Assembly: GCA_949299455.1 (NCBI GenBank)
Contig: CASGAN010000008.1
Location: forward strand, 1-54,407
Length of the DNA stretch: 54,407 bases
Source: an uncultured Oscillospiraceae bacterium
Lineage (GTDB): Bacteria; Bacillota; Clostridia; Oscillospirales; Ruminococcaceae
Reading direction: 5' to 3'
The notes under the pieces are model-generated. The model was not told the DNA's origin and ran no database searches. It saw only the letters and a list, made by a program, of their open reading frames with translations. Position 1 is the first letter of the stretch, and each line of letters opens with the position of its first letter. A program made the translations under genes and the position numbers. Below are positions 27,563-36,012 of the stretch, piece after piece.

Positions 27563-28894
27563 TCATTTTCCGAATTTTCGAACACGCTCTGCACGTCTGC
27601 GGCGGTTTTTCCGCATCTGTGCAACCCACGAAAACAAAACCACCAGCAAAAGGCCGAGTAAAACGCAAAGCACCAAAATCACCGGCTGTGTGAAAAATCG
27701 CCAGAGCACATCGCCCATATACAGAAAAATATTTCGGGACACCGTTTCCGATGCCACCAGATCCACACTCGCCACCACATCGTCTGCAAGCTTTAATTCC
27801 ATTCGGCCGAGCAAATCGCCTTTTTCAATCGGCGCACGCGCATCGTCCACAAGCTTGATGACCTTTTTGAGCGCAGACGCGTCGGTTCCCTTTGGCAAAA
27901 TCGCCATGACATCCTCTTTTGCAATGAGCTGAACATAGTCCTGCTTGCTTGAGAGCGTGACCGGAATTTCATCGACTGTTTCACCGGCTTTCACAACCGT
28001 TTCAAGCGAAAACGACGAAAAAGCCCACTGGTACAACCGCATCGCATCGGCAAAACTTGCATTTCGGTCAGGCGCGGAAATGGTCACAAGCAAATACCGA
28101 TAGCCATTGCTTTCCGCCATCGAAACCAGGCTGCGGCTGCCGTCGGCAAGCGCGCCCGTTTTGATGCCTTTCGCCGGTTTATAATAATACTCGCCGCCGC
28201 GTACAGCACTTAACATGTAGTTGCTATGGATGACATAACGCGGTTCACTGTGAATGTTTGTCGCAGGCATCTGATAACTGACTGTCGTTGCAATCTGAGT
28301 AAACTGCTCGTTTTTTAGTGCATACTGCGTAATCAGTGCCATATCATATACCGTCGTAACCTGTTTGGGATCGGTCAAACCGTGCGGATTTGTAAAATAC
28401 GTGTTTGTCGTTCCGATTTCCTTCGCCTTTGCATTCATCATCCCCACGAACGTTGAAATCTGTCCGTTGCCGATATAATCCGCAAGAATGCTCGCCGCTT
28501 CACAGGCAGACTGCAGCATCAAACCATAGAGCAGGTCAATGATCCGGACTTCTTCTCCACGGCGCACATCGGCGGTGGTTACCCCAAGTCCGTCAAATTC
28601 ATCGTAAATATAGCCCGGCGCCGTCACCGTTGTTTCAAGCGAAATCCCATTGGACTCACAATATTCAAGCGTCACAATCGCGGTCATAATGTCAACCAAT
28701 GCACCCGGTGAAAACTGTGCGTTTGCATTTTGCTCATACATCACAGTCTGCGTGTCGAGATTGACAAAATAAACCGCCTCGCTGTTTAACGAAAAATTGA
28801 TTTTATAAGAAGCTGCTGCCGCCGGCTGTACCGACGAAACAAACAGCATACATACACATAAAAGAAAAGCAAAAAATTTTTTTACGAATTTCAT
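27563..28894 (-). CDS. S11 D,D-carboxypeptidase homologue lacking catalytic Ser and Lys
   Basis: 443 residues: signal peptide (about 1-28, ends PAAAAS), a peptidase S11 (DacA/PBP5-like) domain, a C-terminal beta domain, one span near 410-430 and a basic tail. In active S11 enzymes the first motif is S-x-x-K; here the site reads FSPGALVDIMT, so Ala65 and Asp68 replace Ser and Lys. The DNA codons are GCA and GAC with no frameshift. The other motifs are kept (QSACEAA for SxN, GIKTGA for KTG). The closest relative in view, at 47177-48514, is intact. This is probably a non-catalytic binding or regulatory protein for peptidoglycan. Confidence 0.87.
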   Translation of the reverse strand: MKFVKKFFAFLLCVCMLFVSSVQPAAAASYKINFSLNSEAVYFVNLDTQTVMYEQNANAQFSPGALVDIMTAIVTLEYCESNGISLETTVTAPGYIYDEFDGLGVTTADVRRGEEVRIIDLLYGLMLQSACEAASILADYIGNGQISTFVGMMNAKAKEIGTTNTYFTNPHGLTDPKQVTTVYDMALITQYALKNEQFTQIATTVSYQMPATNIHSEPRYVIHSNYMLSAVRGGEYYYKPAKGIKTGALADGSRSLVSMAESNGYRYLLVTISAPDRNASFADAMRLYQWAFSSFSLETVVKAGETVDEIPVTLSSKQDYVQLIAKEDVMAILPKGTDASALKKVIKLVDDARAPIEKGDLLGRMELKLADDVVASVDLVASETVSRNIFLYMGDVLWRFFTQPVILVLCVLLGLLLVVLFSWVAQMRKNRRRRAERVRKFGK

Positions 28895-28932
28895 GTAGAC
28901 GAAACCTCACAAAACGTGTATCATAATAAATG

Positions 28933-28955
28933 GAAACGGATGCCCGTTTCATCCG
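28933..28955. repeat. Overlapping alternative hairpins in a divergent region
   Basis: GAAACGG (28933-28939) can pair with CCGTTTC (28944-28950), while CGGATG (28937-28942) can pair with CATCCG (28950-28955). The two helices exclude each other. They lie between the carboxypeptidase homologue and the phosphoesterase gene; whether they are RNA or operator is open. Confidence 0.4.
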
Positions 28956-29053
28956 TAGCTACAGTATACCAGATTTTATGCGAAATGAAAAGCATACGGG
29001 TCGATAAAAAATATGAACTTTCCGTTTCGTCTTTTGTTTGGAGGATGATTGTC

Positions 29054-29713
29054 TTGATTTATATCACCGGTGACATGCACGGGGATTTTTCACGGTTTCA
29101 CGATGTGAAAAAAGCACACATCAAAAAAGGAGATACCTTAATCATATGCGGCGACTTCGGTTTTTTGTGGGAAGGCTCAAAAAAAGAAGAAGCCATGCTT
29201 AAAAAGATCGGAAAACTGCCGTATCAGATATTGTTTGTAGACGGCAGCCATGAAAACCACGAGCTGCTGCTCTCCTATCCAGAAACCGATTTTGCAGGCG
29301 ACCGCGCCCGCAATTTATCCGGTTCTCTTTATCTTCTTCGCCGCGGCGGCATTTATACGATCGAAGAAAAAACGATTTTCGCGTTCGGCGGCGGTGTTTC
29401 CGCTGACGAAAACGCCAGCCGAAAAAACGAGGACTACCTGCTCCCCTCTGCAGAGGAAATTGAACGTGCGAGCCATCTGCTCGCAGAACATGACGACAAG
29501 GTGGATTTCATCGTCACGCACGATGCACCGGTTCGTTTGCAGCGGTTTGTCGACCTCGAGGACGCAGATCATTTAGATCATCTGCACACCTTTTTGGAAG
29601 AAGTGAGCAAAACGATTACATTCAAGCAGTGGTACTGCGGAAAATACCATCTAAACCGCAAGATTCCGCCGCGCTACCATATGCTGTTCACCGATGTGGT
29701 CAAAGCGGAATAA
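29054..29713 (+). CDS. Metallophosphoesterase
   Basis: About 219 residues of the calcineurin-like phosphoesterase fold: TGDMHGDFSRF, ICGDFGFLWEG, VDGSHENHELL (in place of the usual GNHE), FAFGGGVS, VTHDAP and WYCGKYHLN. All metal-ligand blocks are present, so a dinuclear metal hydrolase is expected; the substrate is unknown. The start is uncertain: upstream ATGs are open, but GGAGG at 29040-29044 places the TTG at 29054 at the right distance. It stands alone before a terminator. Confidence 0.87.
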   Translation: MIYITGDMHGDFSRFHDVKKAHIKKGDTLIICGDFGFLWEGSKKEEAMLKKIGKLPYQILFVDGSHENHELLLSYPETDFAGDRARNLSGSLYLLRRGGIYTIEEKTIFAFGGGVSADENASRKNEDYLLPSAEEIERASHLLAEHDDKVDFIVTHDAPVRLQRFVDLEDADHLDHLHTFLEEVSKTITFKQWYCGKYHLNRKIPPRYHMLFTDVVKAE

Positions 29714-29723
29714 CAACAGACAC

Positions 29724-29760
29724 AAAAACACCGGAGGATTTATCGATCCTCCGGTGTTTT
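29724..29760. terminator. Bidirectional terminator, phosphoesterase / dCMP deaminase
   Basis: AAAAACACCGGAGGAT, short loop, ATCCTCCGGTGTTTT, between convergent genes. Confidence 0.92.
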
Positions 29761-29766
29761 ATGTTA

Positions 29767-30246
29767 TTACAGCGATAATGTCAGTTCTGTGCCGGTCACT
29801 TCATATGGACGGTACGAAACACCTGTCATATCGAACATCTTTTTCGATGCACGAGTCGAATCGGTATCGGCATACTTGTCGCTTAAGTAGATGACTTCTT
29901 TAATGCCGCTCTGAATGATCGCTTTTGCGCATTCACTGCACGGAAACAGCGTCACATACACACGTGCACCGGTCAGCTTTCCGGCAGGTGTATTCAAAAT
30001 CGCATTCAGCTCTGCATGACATACAAACAAATATTTGGTGTCAAGGGCACTGCCTTCACGTCCCCACGGCATCAAGTCATCATCACAGCCCGTCGGCATT
30101 CCGTTATAGCCGACGGAGAGAATCTTGTTCTCCGGGCTGACGATACATGCGCCGACCTGTGTGTTTGCGTCTTTGCTCCGCTGTGCGGAAAGCAGTGCAA
30201 CACCCATAAAATAGGCATCCCAATGAATATAATCCTGTCGTTTCAT
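29767..30246 (-). CDS. dCMP deaminase family protein
   Basis: 159 residues of the zinc cytidine/deoxycytidylate deaminase fold. The zinc and catalytic motifs are CHAELNAIL (His, Glu) and [10 protein letters not shown] (two Cys); also [20 protein letters not shown]. It probably makes dUMP from dCMP for thymidylate synthesis. An in-frame ATG at 30267 overlaps the ung stop, but AAAGGAG lies 8 bases before the ATG at 30246. It follows ung directly, a sensible pair since one raises dUMP and the other removes uracil from DNA. Confidence 0.92.
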   Translation of the reverse strand: MKRQDYIHWDAYFMGVALLSAQRSKDANTQVGACIVSPENKILSVGYNGMPTGCDDDLMPWGREGSALDTKYLFVCHAELNAILNTPAGKLTGARVYVTLFPCSECAKAIIQSGIKEVIYLSDKYADTDSTRASKKMFDMTGVSYRPYEVTGTELTLSL

Positions 30247-30260
30247 CTGATTGTCTCCTT

Positions 30261-30920
30261 TCACCATTCAATCGGTGTCTGTCCGTTTTGTGTTAAGATT
30301 TCATTTGCACGGTTAAAATGATTGCAGCCAAAAAATCCATGATATGCAGAAAGCGGACTCGGATGTGCCGCCTCCAGCACGGTGTGGCGTGGATTTGTAA
30401 TCAGCAGCTTTTTCTTTCTGGCATCTGCACCCCAAAGCAGGAACACAATTGGCTCCTCTCTGTTGTTAAGAAGGGAAATAATACGATCGGTAAATCGCTC
30501 CCAGCCATGTCCGCGGTGACTCGCCGCACATCCGCCGCGGACCGTGAGCACTGCATTCAAAAGCAGTACGCCCTGCACTGCCCAACGTGTCAGATCGCCG
30601 CTTTGCGGCTGTTTTCTGCCCGTCGTTGTCTCGATCTCCTGATAAATATTCTTAAGCGACGGCGGCAGCGGAATACCCTCTCGTACCGAAAAGCTCATTC
30701 CCATTGCCTGTCCCGGACCATGATACGGGTCCTGACCGATAATGACCACCTTCACTGCATGATACGGTGTCAGCGAGAGCGCACGGAACATATCGCGCTT
30801 GGGCGGATACACCGGGCCGTTTTGATATTCCTCCCGCAAAAAACAGCGGAGTTCTTCCATATAAGGCTGCTCGGTTTCCTCCTTGAGCAGCGCATCCCAA
30901 TCATTTCCCAAATGGGTCAT
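30261..30920 (-). CDS. ung: Uracil-DNA glycosylase
   Basis: Family 1 UDG, which excises uracil from DNA in base-excision repair. The 219-residue protein has the water-activating motif [14 protein letters not shown], the AMGMSFSV strand, LLNAVLTVR, and the DNA-intercalating loop [17 protein letters not shown]. The length is normal and every key residue is visible. It is the first gene before the dCMP deaminase on the minus strand. Confidence 0.97.
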   Translation of the reverse strand: MTHLGNDWDALLKEETEQPYMEELRCFLREEYQNGPVYPPKRDMFRALSLTPYHAVKVVIIGQDPYHGPGQAMGMSFSVREGIPLPPSLKNIYQEIETTTGRKQPQSGDLTRWAVQGVLLLNAVLTVRGGCAASHRGHGWERFTDRIISLLNNREEPIVFLLWGADARKKKLLITNPRHTVLEAAHPSPLSAYHGFFGCNHFNRANEILTQNGQTPIEW

Positions 30921-30944
30921 TGTTTGCTCGCCTCGTTTCTTTCG

Positions 30945-30973
30945 TTGACTTTCATTACTGGCTATACTATAAT
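30945..30973 (+). promoter_or_regulatory. Promoter of mtnN
   Basis: TTGACT (30945-30950), 17-base spacer, TATAAT (30968-30973), about 50 bases before the start. Confidence 0.85.
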
Positions 30974-31024
30974 AATTTCAACAATTTGTAATCACAATAT
31001 CCGGCAAAAGGAGAACCAGACACA

Positions 31025-31780
31025 ATGAAATACGGAATCATTTGCGCAATGGAAGAAGAGATCCGCCTGCTTCTTCCCGATTTAACTGACTGCACCGTGA
31101 CTGAAATTGCACACCGCACGTTCCACGAGGGCAAACTGTACGGAAAAGATGTCATACTCGTACAATCCCGCATTGGAAAAGTGGCATCCGCTTCTACCGC
31201 AACAACGCTCATTGATCGGTTTCACCCCGACTGTGTGATTTTCTGCGGTGTGGCCGGCGGCGTTGCCCCGGGCCTCCATGTAGGCGATGTCGTGATCGGC
31301 GACCGATTGGTACAGCACGATTTTGACTGCGGCGTTCCGGAGCGGATTTTTGAAATTCCGCTGTTAGGCATCAAATATTTTGAAGCCGATAAATCGTTAA
31401 ACGATGCACTCGTTAAAGCAGTGGAAAACTACATCAAAACCGATCTGCATGGCGATATTCCTGCGCGCTACCTGGACGAATTCGGTATCAAATCCCCGTC
31501 TGTTCACACAGGAACGATTGCTTCGGGCGATCAGTTTATCTGCGATAACGCCAAAAACGAATGGCTCTACAACCATGTCGATTCACTCGCCTGCGTGGAG
31601 ATGGAAGGTGCGGCAGTCGCACAAGTCTGTTATGAATTTGACGTTCCGTGCGCTGTGGTACGCGTCATTTCTGATTCTGCGAACGATGACTCAAACGTCG
31701 ATTTTGACCGGTTCGTGAAAGAGGCCGCATGCCATTTCACACGCGGCAGCATGAAAGCCTTTTTAAGTGCAGAACATTAA
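31025..31780 (+). CDS. mtnN: 5'-methylthioadenosine/S-adenosylhomocysteine nucleosidase
   Basis: MtnN hydrolyses MTA and SAH to adenine and the thioribose sugar, clearing the by-products of polyamine and methylation chemistry. The 251-residue protein starts with YGIICAMEEEI, carries FCGVAGGVAPGLHVGDVVIG, and has the catalytic end VEMEGAAVAQVCYEF with VRVISDSANDDSNVDF, all family marks. AAAGGAG precedes the ATG. It is a single gene closed by a bidirectional terminator. Confidence 0.95.
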   Translation: MKYGIICAMEEEIRLLLPDLTDCTVTEIAHRTFHEGKLYGKDVILVQSRIGKVASASTATTLIDRFHPDCVIFCGVAGGVAPGLHVGDVVIGDRLVQHDFDCGVPERIFEIPLLGIKYFEADKSLNDALVKAVENYIKTDLHGDIPARYLDEFGIKSPSVHTGTIASGDQFICDNAKNEWLYNHVDSLACVEMEGAAVAQVCYEFDVPCAVVRVISDSANDDSNVDFDRFVKEAACHFTRGSMKAFLSAEH

Positions 31781-31791
31781 GCTTTCCACAT

Positions 31792-31830
31792 AAAAAAATA
31801 AAAGCACCCTTGCGGTGCTTTTATTTTTTT
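31792..31830. terminator. Bidirectional terminator, mtnN / ferredoxin
   Basis: AAAATAAAAGCACC, loop CTTGC, GGTGCTTTTATTTT, between convergent genes. Confidence 0.92.
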
Positions 31831-31839
31831 GTTCTGAAA

Positions 31840-32010
31840 TTACTCAGCCTCCGGAGCTCCTACCGGACATACGCCAGCGCAAGCACCGCACTCGATGCAG
31901 GTAGCCTCGTCGATCTCATATTTGCCTTCGCCAGCAGCGATAGCGGAAACCGGGCATTCTGCCTCGCAAGCGCCGCAGCTGATGCAAGCATCACTGATTT
32001 TATAAGCCAT
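31840..32010 (-). CDS. 2[4Fe-4S] ferredoxin
   Basis: A 56-residue clostridial-type ferredoxin with two clusters: [12 protein letters not shown] and [12 protein letters not shown]. It is the low-potential electron carrier for pyruvate oxidoreductase, hydrogenase and Fe-S reductases such as the one at 24689. The open frame extends upstream to 32037, but the GGAGG site marks MAYKISDAC as the start. It has its own strong promoter and terminator and is probably highly expressed. Confidence 0.95.
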   Translation of the reverse strand: MAYKISDACISCGACEAECPVSAIAAGEGKYEIDEATCIECGACAGVCPVGAPEAE

Positions 32011-32036
32011 TACAGTACGCCTCCTTAACATATACA

Positions 32037-32060
32037 CTCGTTTAAACTGTCGTTAAACTG
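32037..32060. repeat. Short direct repeats in the ferredoxin leader
   Basis: On the minus strand CAGTTTAACGA is followed at once by CAGTTTAAACGA. They lie between the promoter and the ribosome site of the ferredoxin gene. Function unknown; chance in an AT-rich leader is possible. Confidence 0.35.
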
Positions 32061-32065
32061 CTATT

Positions 32066-32095
32066 ATATTACCACATCACCCGTGAATATGTCAA
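32066..32095 (-). promoter_or_regulatory. Promoter of the ferredoxin gene
   Basis: Minus strand TTGACA (32090-32095), 18-base spacer, TAATAT (32066-32071). Confidence 0.78.
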
Positions 32096-32115
32096 GAATG
32101 ATTGCAGATTTGCTT

Positions 32116-32985
32116 TTATTTATCTTCAAGGTCCGAAAGCGCCGCGATTTCACTGCGATCCACCCGAATGCGGCCGTCTTTTAACACATTCACAACGCTT
32201 CTGTGGAAGCTGTGAAGCACGCCGTCCGGGTCAGCTTCCATGCGGACGCTGAGCATACCGGTTAAGAGATTCACATCCGCTACGGTACCTTTTCCATCCG
32301 GGGTTTTGACCACAGCACCAACTTTCGGCGTGATTTTCAACAGATCCTCATACGCTTCCTGTTCATATTTTAAGCAGCACATGAGCCGTCCGCAGGTACC
32401 GCTGATTTTGGTCGGATTGAGCGAGAGCCCCTGCTCTTTTGCCATTTTAATCGATACCGGCTGAAATTCACCGAGATACGACGAGCAGCAAAACGGCCGT
32501 CCGCACACACCCAGTCCGCCGAGCATTTTCGATTCATCGCGCACGCCGATCTGACGCAGTTCAATCCGCGTGCGGAACACCGATGCCAGATCTTTGACGA
32601 GCTCGCGGAAATCGACGCGGCCGTCGGCTGTAAAATAAAACAGGATTTTGTTGTTGTCAAACGTGTATTCCACATCGACAAGCTTCATGACAAGCTTGTG
32701 CTTTTCGATTTTCTCCTGGCAAATGGCAAATGCCTGCTTTTCCTTTTCGTGATTTTGCTCGACAACCGCCAAGTCTTCCTCCGTCGCAAGCCGCATCACC
32801 GGTTTTAATGGCGAAACAAGCGATTCATCGTCCACTTCGCGGTTTTTTAATACTACCTGTCCGCATTCAACGCCGCGTGCCGTTTCGACGATCACACGCT
32901 GACCGACCGAAAACGAAAGCCCCACCGGATCAAAATAATAGACTTTTCCAACATTTTTAAATCGTACACCGATTACTTCTGCCAT
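32116..32985 (-). CDS. ricT: PSP1-domain protein RicT (YaaT)
   Basis: 289 residues. The PSP1 domain contains LGVCGRPFCCSSYLGEF and ISGTCGRLMCCLKYEQEAYE, the cysteines that hold iron-sulfur clusters in RicT. In Bacillus subtilis RicT, with RicA and RicF, speeds RNA processing by RNase Y and affects sporulation and biofilm; RicA and RicF are not in view. It follows holB, as in B. subtilis (holB-yaaT). The ribosome site is weak. Confidence 0.93.
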   Translation of the reverse strand: MAEVIGVRFKNVGKVYYFDPVGLSFSVGQRVIVETARGVECGQVVLKNREVDDESLVSPLKPVMRLATEEDLAVVEQNHEKEKQAFAICQEKIEKHKLVMKLVDVEYTFDNNKILFYFTADGRVDFRELVKDLASVFRTRIELRQIGVRDESKMLGGLGVCGRPFCCSSYLGEFQPVSIKMAKEQGLSLNPTKISGTCGRLMCCLKYEQEAYEDLLKITPKVGAVVKTPDGKGTVADVNLLTGMLSVRMEADPDGVLHSFHRSVVNVLKDGRIRVDRSEIAALSDLEDK

Positions 32986-33065
32986 ATAAATTTTCTCTGC
33001 CTTTTCTCCGACGGGAAACTCACTCTAAGAAAACAAAAACCGTGCCCCGTCGGAAGCAAGATTTT

Positions 33066-34025
33066 TTATACAAGCCGTCTGGCACTCATCAAACGTGCGG
33101 TCAGTTCCATTGCAAGCAGTCCGCCGTTCACATTGCCGTCGAGTGCGGCAATCGATTCCTCTGTGACTGCAATACACGCTGTCAGTCCGTGCATGGTCAT
33201 CCGCGACGCCAGCACATGCGGCTCCTGTTTCGTTTTTGCCGAGAGTGCACCGCGCAATGTGTGCAAGAGTCCCGCCAGTACTGCGCGCATCGTCTGATTA
33301 GAGGCTGACGCTTTGGTACATGCACAAAGCATCGCATACTCATCGCCCGACGCCAGCGCATCGGACACCGACTGAACAAGCGGCACGCCTTCCTCAGTTT
33401 CCTCCATTGCACGAATCGCCGCGCCCGGATTCCCGCCCGAAAGCGACGCTGCTTTTTGCACGGCTTCGCTCGCCGCATCGGGAAACCGCTCTGCAAGAAT
33501 CGTTTCCACCTGTGCATCCGAAAGCGGCAGTACCGGATATTTCACACAGCGCGAACGGATCGTTTCCATCACGCGGTCATAATGGTTGGCGGTCAGCAGA
33601 AAGACGGCGTGTGCAGGCGGTTCCTCGAGCACTTTTAACAGTGCGTTTGCCGCCGCAGGTGACATCTCCTCTGCATAAGGAATGAGATACACTTTATATG
33701 CGCCATCGTTTGGGATCGTATACGCATCCTGCCGAATCCGGCGGATTTCATCCACGCCGATGGCATTTTTGCCGCGTTTACCTGTATATTCATAAAAATC
33801 GGGGTGATTTTGATGCGCAAATTTCACGCACGAAGCGCATTCGCCGCACGGCTTTTCCCCTTGGCGATGGCACAAAACGGCAGAAGCCAGAAAACGGGCG
33901 GCTGTCCGTTTTCCGATGCCCTCCTCGCCAAAAAACAGGCACGCATGACACAAATGCTCACTGCTTACTGCGGCAGTGAGCATTTGATACAATGTCTGAT
34001 TTCCTACTGGAACGTTTGCTGTCAC
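33066..34025 (-). CDS. holB: DNA polymerase III subunit delta prime
   Basis: HolB is the stator of the clamp loader. The 319-residue protein has the AAA+ fold: FFGEEGIGKRTAARF as the P-loop, the zinc cysteines in CHRQGEKPCGECASCVKF, VYLIPYAEEMSPAAANALLK and LEEPPAHAVFLLTAN, then the C-terminal lid. The start is GTG with no clear ribosome site, only 2 bases after the darA stop, so translation is probably coupled to darA. Confidence 0.94.
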   Translation of the reverse strand: MTANVPVGNQTLYQMLTAAVSSEHLCHACLFFGEEGIGKRTAARFLASAVLCHRQGEKPCGECASCVKFAHQNHPDFYEYTGKRGKNAIGVDEIRRIRQDAYTIPNDGAYKVYLIPYAEEMSPAAANALLKVLEEPPAHAVFLLTANHYDRVMETIRSRCVKYPVLPLSDAQVETILAERFPDAASEAVQKAASLSGGNPGAAIRAMEETEEGVPLVQSVSDALASGDEYAMLCACTKASASNQTMRAVLAGLLHTLRGALSAKTKQEPHVLASRMTMHGLTACIAVTEESIAALDGNVNGGLLAMELTARLMSARRLV

Positions 34026-34027
34026 GG

Positions 34028-34351
34028 TCAGATCTTCTCGAACCGCTCAACGTTTGTCACAAAGATGGTTGCGCCGCCAACAGTGACTTCAACCGGATAC
34101 GGCGTATAACCGCCCATGCCGTATGCTGCCGGAGAAGGAACCATCTGTGTGCGTTTTTTACTCTTCTGTGCAATGATCGAAATGGCTTCGTCCACTTTTT
34201 CATCCTCTGTACAGATCATGAATGTGGTGTTGCCTGCCATCAAAAATCCGCCGGTGGACGAAAGTTTGGTTGCAAAAAAACCAACCTTTGTTAAAGCCGA
34301 AGAAACGGCCGAGCTATCATCGTTGCTTACAATCGCATAAATCAGTTTCAT
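34028..34351 (-). CDS. darA: Cyclic-di-AMP receptor DarA (PstA-like)
   Basis: A 107-residue PII-like protein that binds c-di-AMP. Visible are MKLIYAIVSNDDSSAV at the start, TKLSSTGGFLMAGNTTFMI with the ligand loop, and a C-terminal VEVTVGGATIFV. The open frame reaches 34375, but GGGAGGT fits the ATG at 34351. In B. subtilis the orthologue YaaQ sits in the same cluster. Its target in this lineage is unknown. Confidence 0.93.
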   Translation of the reverse strand: MKLIYAIVSNDDSSAVSSALTKVGFFATKLSSTGGFLMAGNTTFMICTEDEKVDEAISIIAQKSKKRTQMVPSPAAYGMGGYTPYPVEVTVGGATIFVTNVERFEKI

Positions 34352-34429
34352 AGTGGATGACCTCCCTGTTGTCACAAATCAAACGGAACTCCGATTTTTT
34401 ATTGTATGCGGTTTTCCGTTTTTGTACCT

Positions 34430-35767
34430 CTATTTTACCACATTGATTGAAGAAACGCCACTGTTTTTTAAAATTTTTTGTGTAGTATCATCAATTTTTT
34501 CGCCGGCAACGATCACCGGCACGCCCGGCGGACAGCTGATGCGCGTTTCGGCGGCAATTCGTCCGACTGCCGCTTCAATCGGCACGCATTCTTTTTTCGA
34601 AAACATCGCCGTGCGCGGTGCCATCACAGCCGCAGGAAGGGCAAAAGAAACCGGATCTGCTGTGTATACCGGACGTTTCTGCACCGCACGCACCGCAGAA
34701 AGAAAGCGTTCAAAATCAGAATCGGCATTCTGCGGCGAAACCATGAACACAACGTGCCGCTCCCCTGCATACTCGCACTCGATACCATGACTGCGGAAAT
34801 GGTCTGCCAGCTCCCCGCCGCTCATGCCGACATGCGACGCATCGAGTGTGATCTTGGTATCGTCGCAGATGCCCTCCTGCGGCAAAAAGCCCGCCTCTGC
34901 ACACGCCTCACGGACACTGCGCACTTTTTTCTCGAGTGCGGCAAAATCGGCGTTTGCGCAGGTTGCAAGATAATCATTGCACAAGTCAAGCGACATCATG
35001 ATGAGATACGACGGACTGGTCGAGCCGAACAGCGACGCATTTTTGCGCATTTCCTGCTTCGTCACAAAAAAGCCCGGCGCTGTGTGCACATACGCACCGC
35101 CTGTGAATACCGGCAGTGTTTTGTGCGCTGAATCACAGCACATCGACGCACCGAGTGCAATCGGGTGGCGGTTCTTTGTGCCGAACGCGAGATGTGCGCC
35201 GTGTGCATTGTCGACAAGCAACGGCACGCCATGACGGCGGCACACCGCAGACAGTGCTTCGATATCGCTCATCCATCCCATATAGTCGGGGGATGTGACA
35301 TACACCGCCTTTGCATCCGGACACTGCACAAACGCTTCCTCGAGTGATTCGGGCGAGATTGCTCCGCTCACACCGAACGCATCGCGGCTGTTTGGAAGCA
35401 CCCAGCAGACAGATAAATCTAAGAGTGCGCATGTATTGATAAACGCCCGGTGCGCGTTGCGTGCAGCAATCACCGTATCACCCGGATGCAGGACACTCGA
35501 AAGCATTGTCTGAATGCCAAGGGTTGAGCCGCCGGTCAAAAACATTGTTTCCTGTGTGTGAAACAGCGCGGACGCATTCCGCTCCGCCTGTTCGATGATA
35601 CCGTCCGCTTCAAACAACGAATCCGCGCCTTCGATTTCGGTCAAGTCATACGCAGAAATCGCAGACAATGCCGGATGCGGACAGCGTCCTTTATGTCCGG
35701 GCATGTGAAACCGCACCGTACCGCTTTCGCTGTATTGCTTTAAAAAGTCATAAATGGGTGTTTCCAT
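34430..35767 (-). CDS. PLP-dependent Orn/Lys/Arg decarboxylase-family protein (YaaO-like)
   Basis: 445 residues of the fold-type I decarboxylase family: FHMPGHKGR near the start, MFLTGGSTLGIQTML, VDNAHGAHLAFG, and the PLP lysine in CCDSAHKTLPVFTGG. The short form without the N-terminal wing domain is typical of YaaO-like members, which may act on arginine, lysine or ornithine to make a polyamine precursor. The start at 35767 follows GGAGG. It leads the yaaO-darA-holB-ricT cluster. Confidence 0.9.
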   Translation of the reverse strand: METPIYDFLKQYSESGTVRFHMPGHKGRCPHPALSAISAYDLTEIEGADSLFEADGIIEQAERNASALFHTQETMFLTGGSTLGIQTMLSSVLHPGDTVIAARNAHRAFINTCALLDLSVCWVLPNSRDAFGVSGAISPESLEEAFVQCPDAKAVYVTSPDYMGWMSDIEALSAVCRRHGVPLLVDNAHGAHLAFGTKNRHPIALGASMCCDSAHKTLPVFTGGAYVHTAPGFFVTKQEMRKNASLFGSTSPSYLIMMSLDLCNDYLATCANADFAALEKKVRSVREACAEAGFLPQEGICDDTKITLDASHVGMSGGELADHFRSHGIECEYAGERHVVFMVSPQNADSDFERFLSAVRAVQKRPVYTADPVSFALPAAVMAPRTAMFSKKECVPIEAAVGRIAAETRISCPPGVPVIVAGEKIDDTTQKILKNSGVSSINVVK

Positions 35768-35846
35768 TTCGTTCCTCCGTCGTTTTATTTGCTTTTTTAT
35801 TGTACCTGCTCGTACTTGTTCTGTCAAACAAATCCGAAAAATCCAC

Positions 35847-35876
35847 TTGCCCTGTTCGTTTGATATGATATATAAT
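35847..35876 (+). promoter_or_regulatory. Probable promoter of uvrC
   Basis: TTGCCC (35847-35852), 18-base spacer, TATAAT (35871-35876) on the plus strand. The -10 lies inside the left arm of the inverted repeat at 35867-35901. Confidence 0.6.
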
Positions 35877-35901
35877 AACGGTATAGCAGTTATTATATAT
35901 C
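35867..35901. promoter_or_regulatory. Perfect inverted repeat carrying back-to-back -10 boxes
   Basis: GATATATAATAAC (35867-35879), 9-base centre, GTTATTATATATC (35889-35901): 13-base perfect arms. Each arm holds a TATAAT, one per strand, in the gap between the divergent yaaO and uvrC genes. A single protein on the symmetric site could control both directions. The minus-strand promoter has no good -35. Confidence 0.65.
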
Positions 35902-36012
35902 ACGTTTTACTGCCGTTTTTCTTCGCCCTTTAGTCAAGCGAACAACAGGCAAATATCATTCCGGCTCTGCCGCCATGATAGCGAAACAGAACGAACAGCA
36001 AGGGGACTTTTC

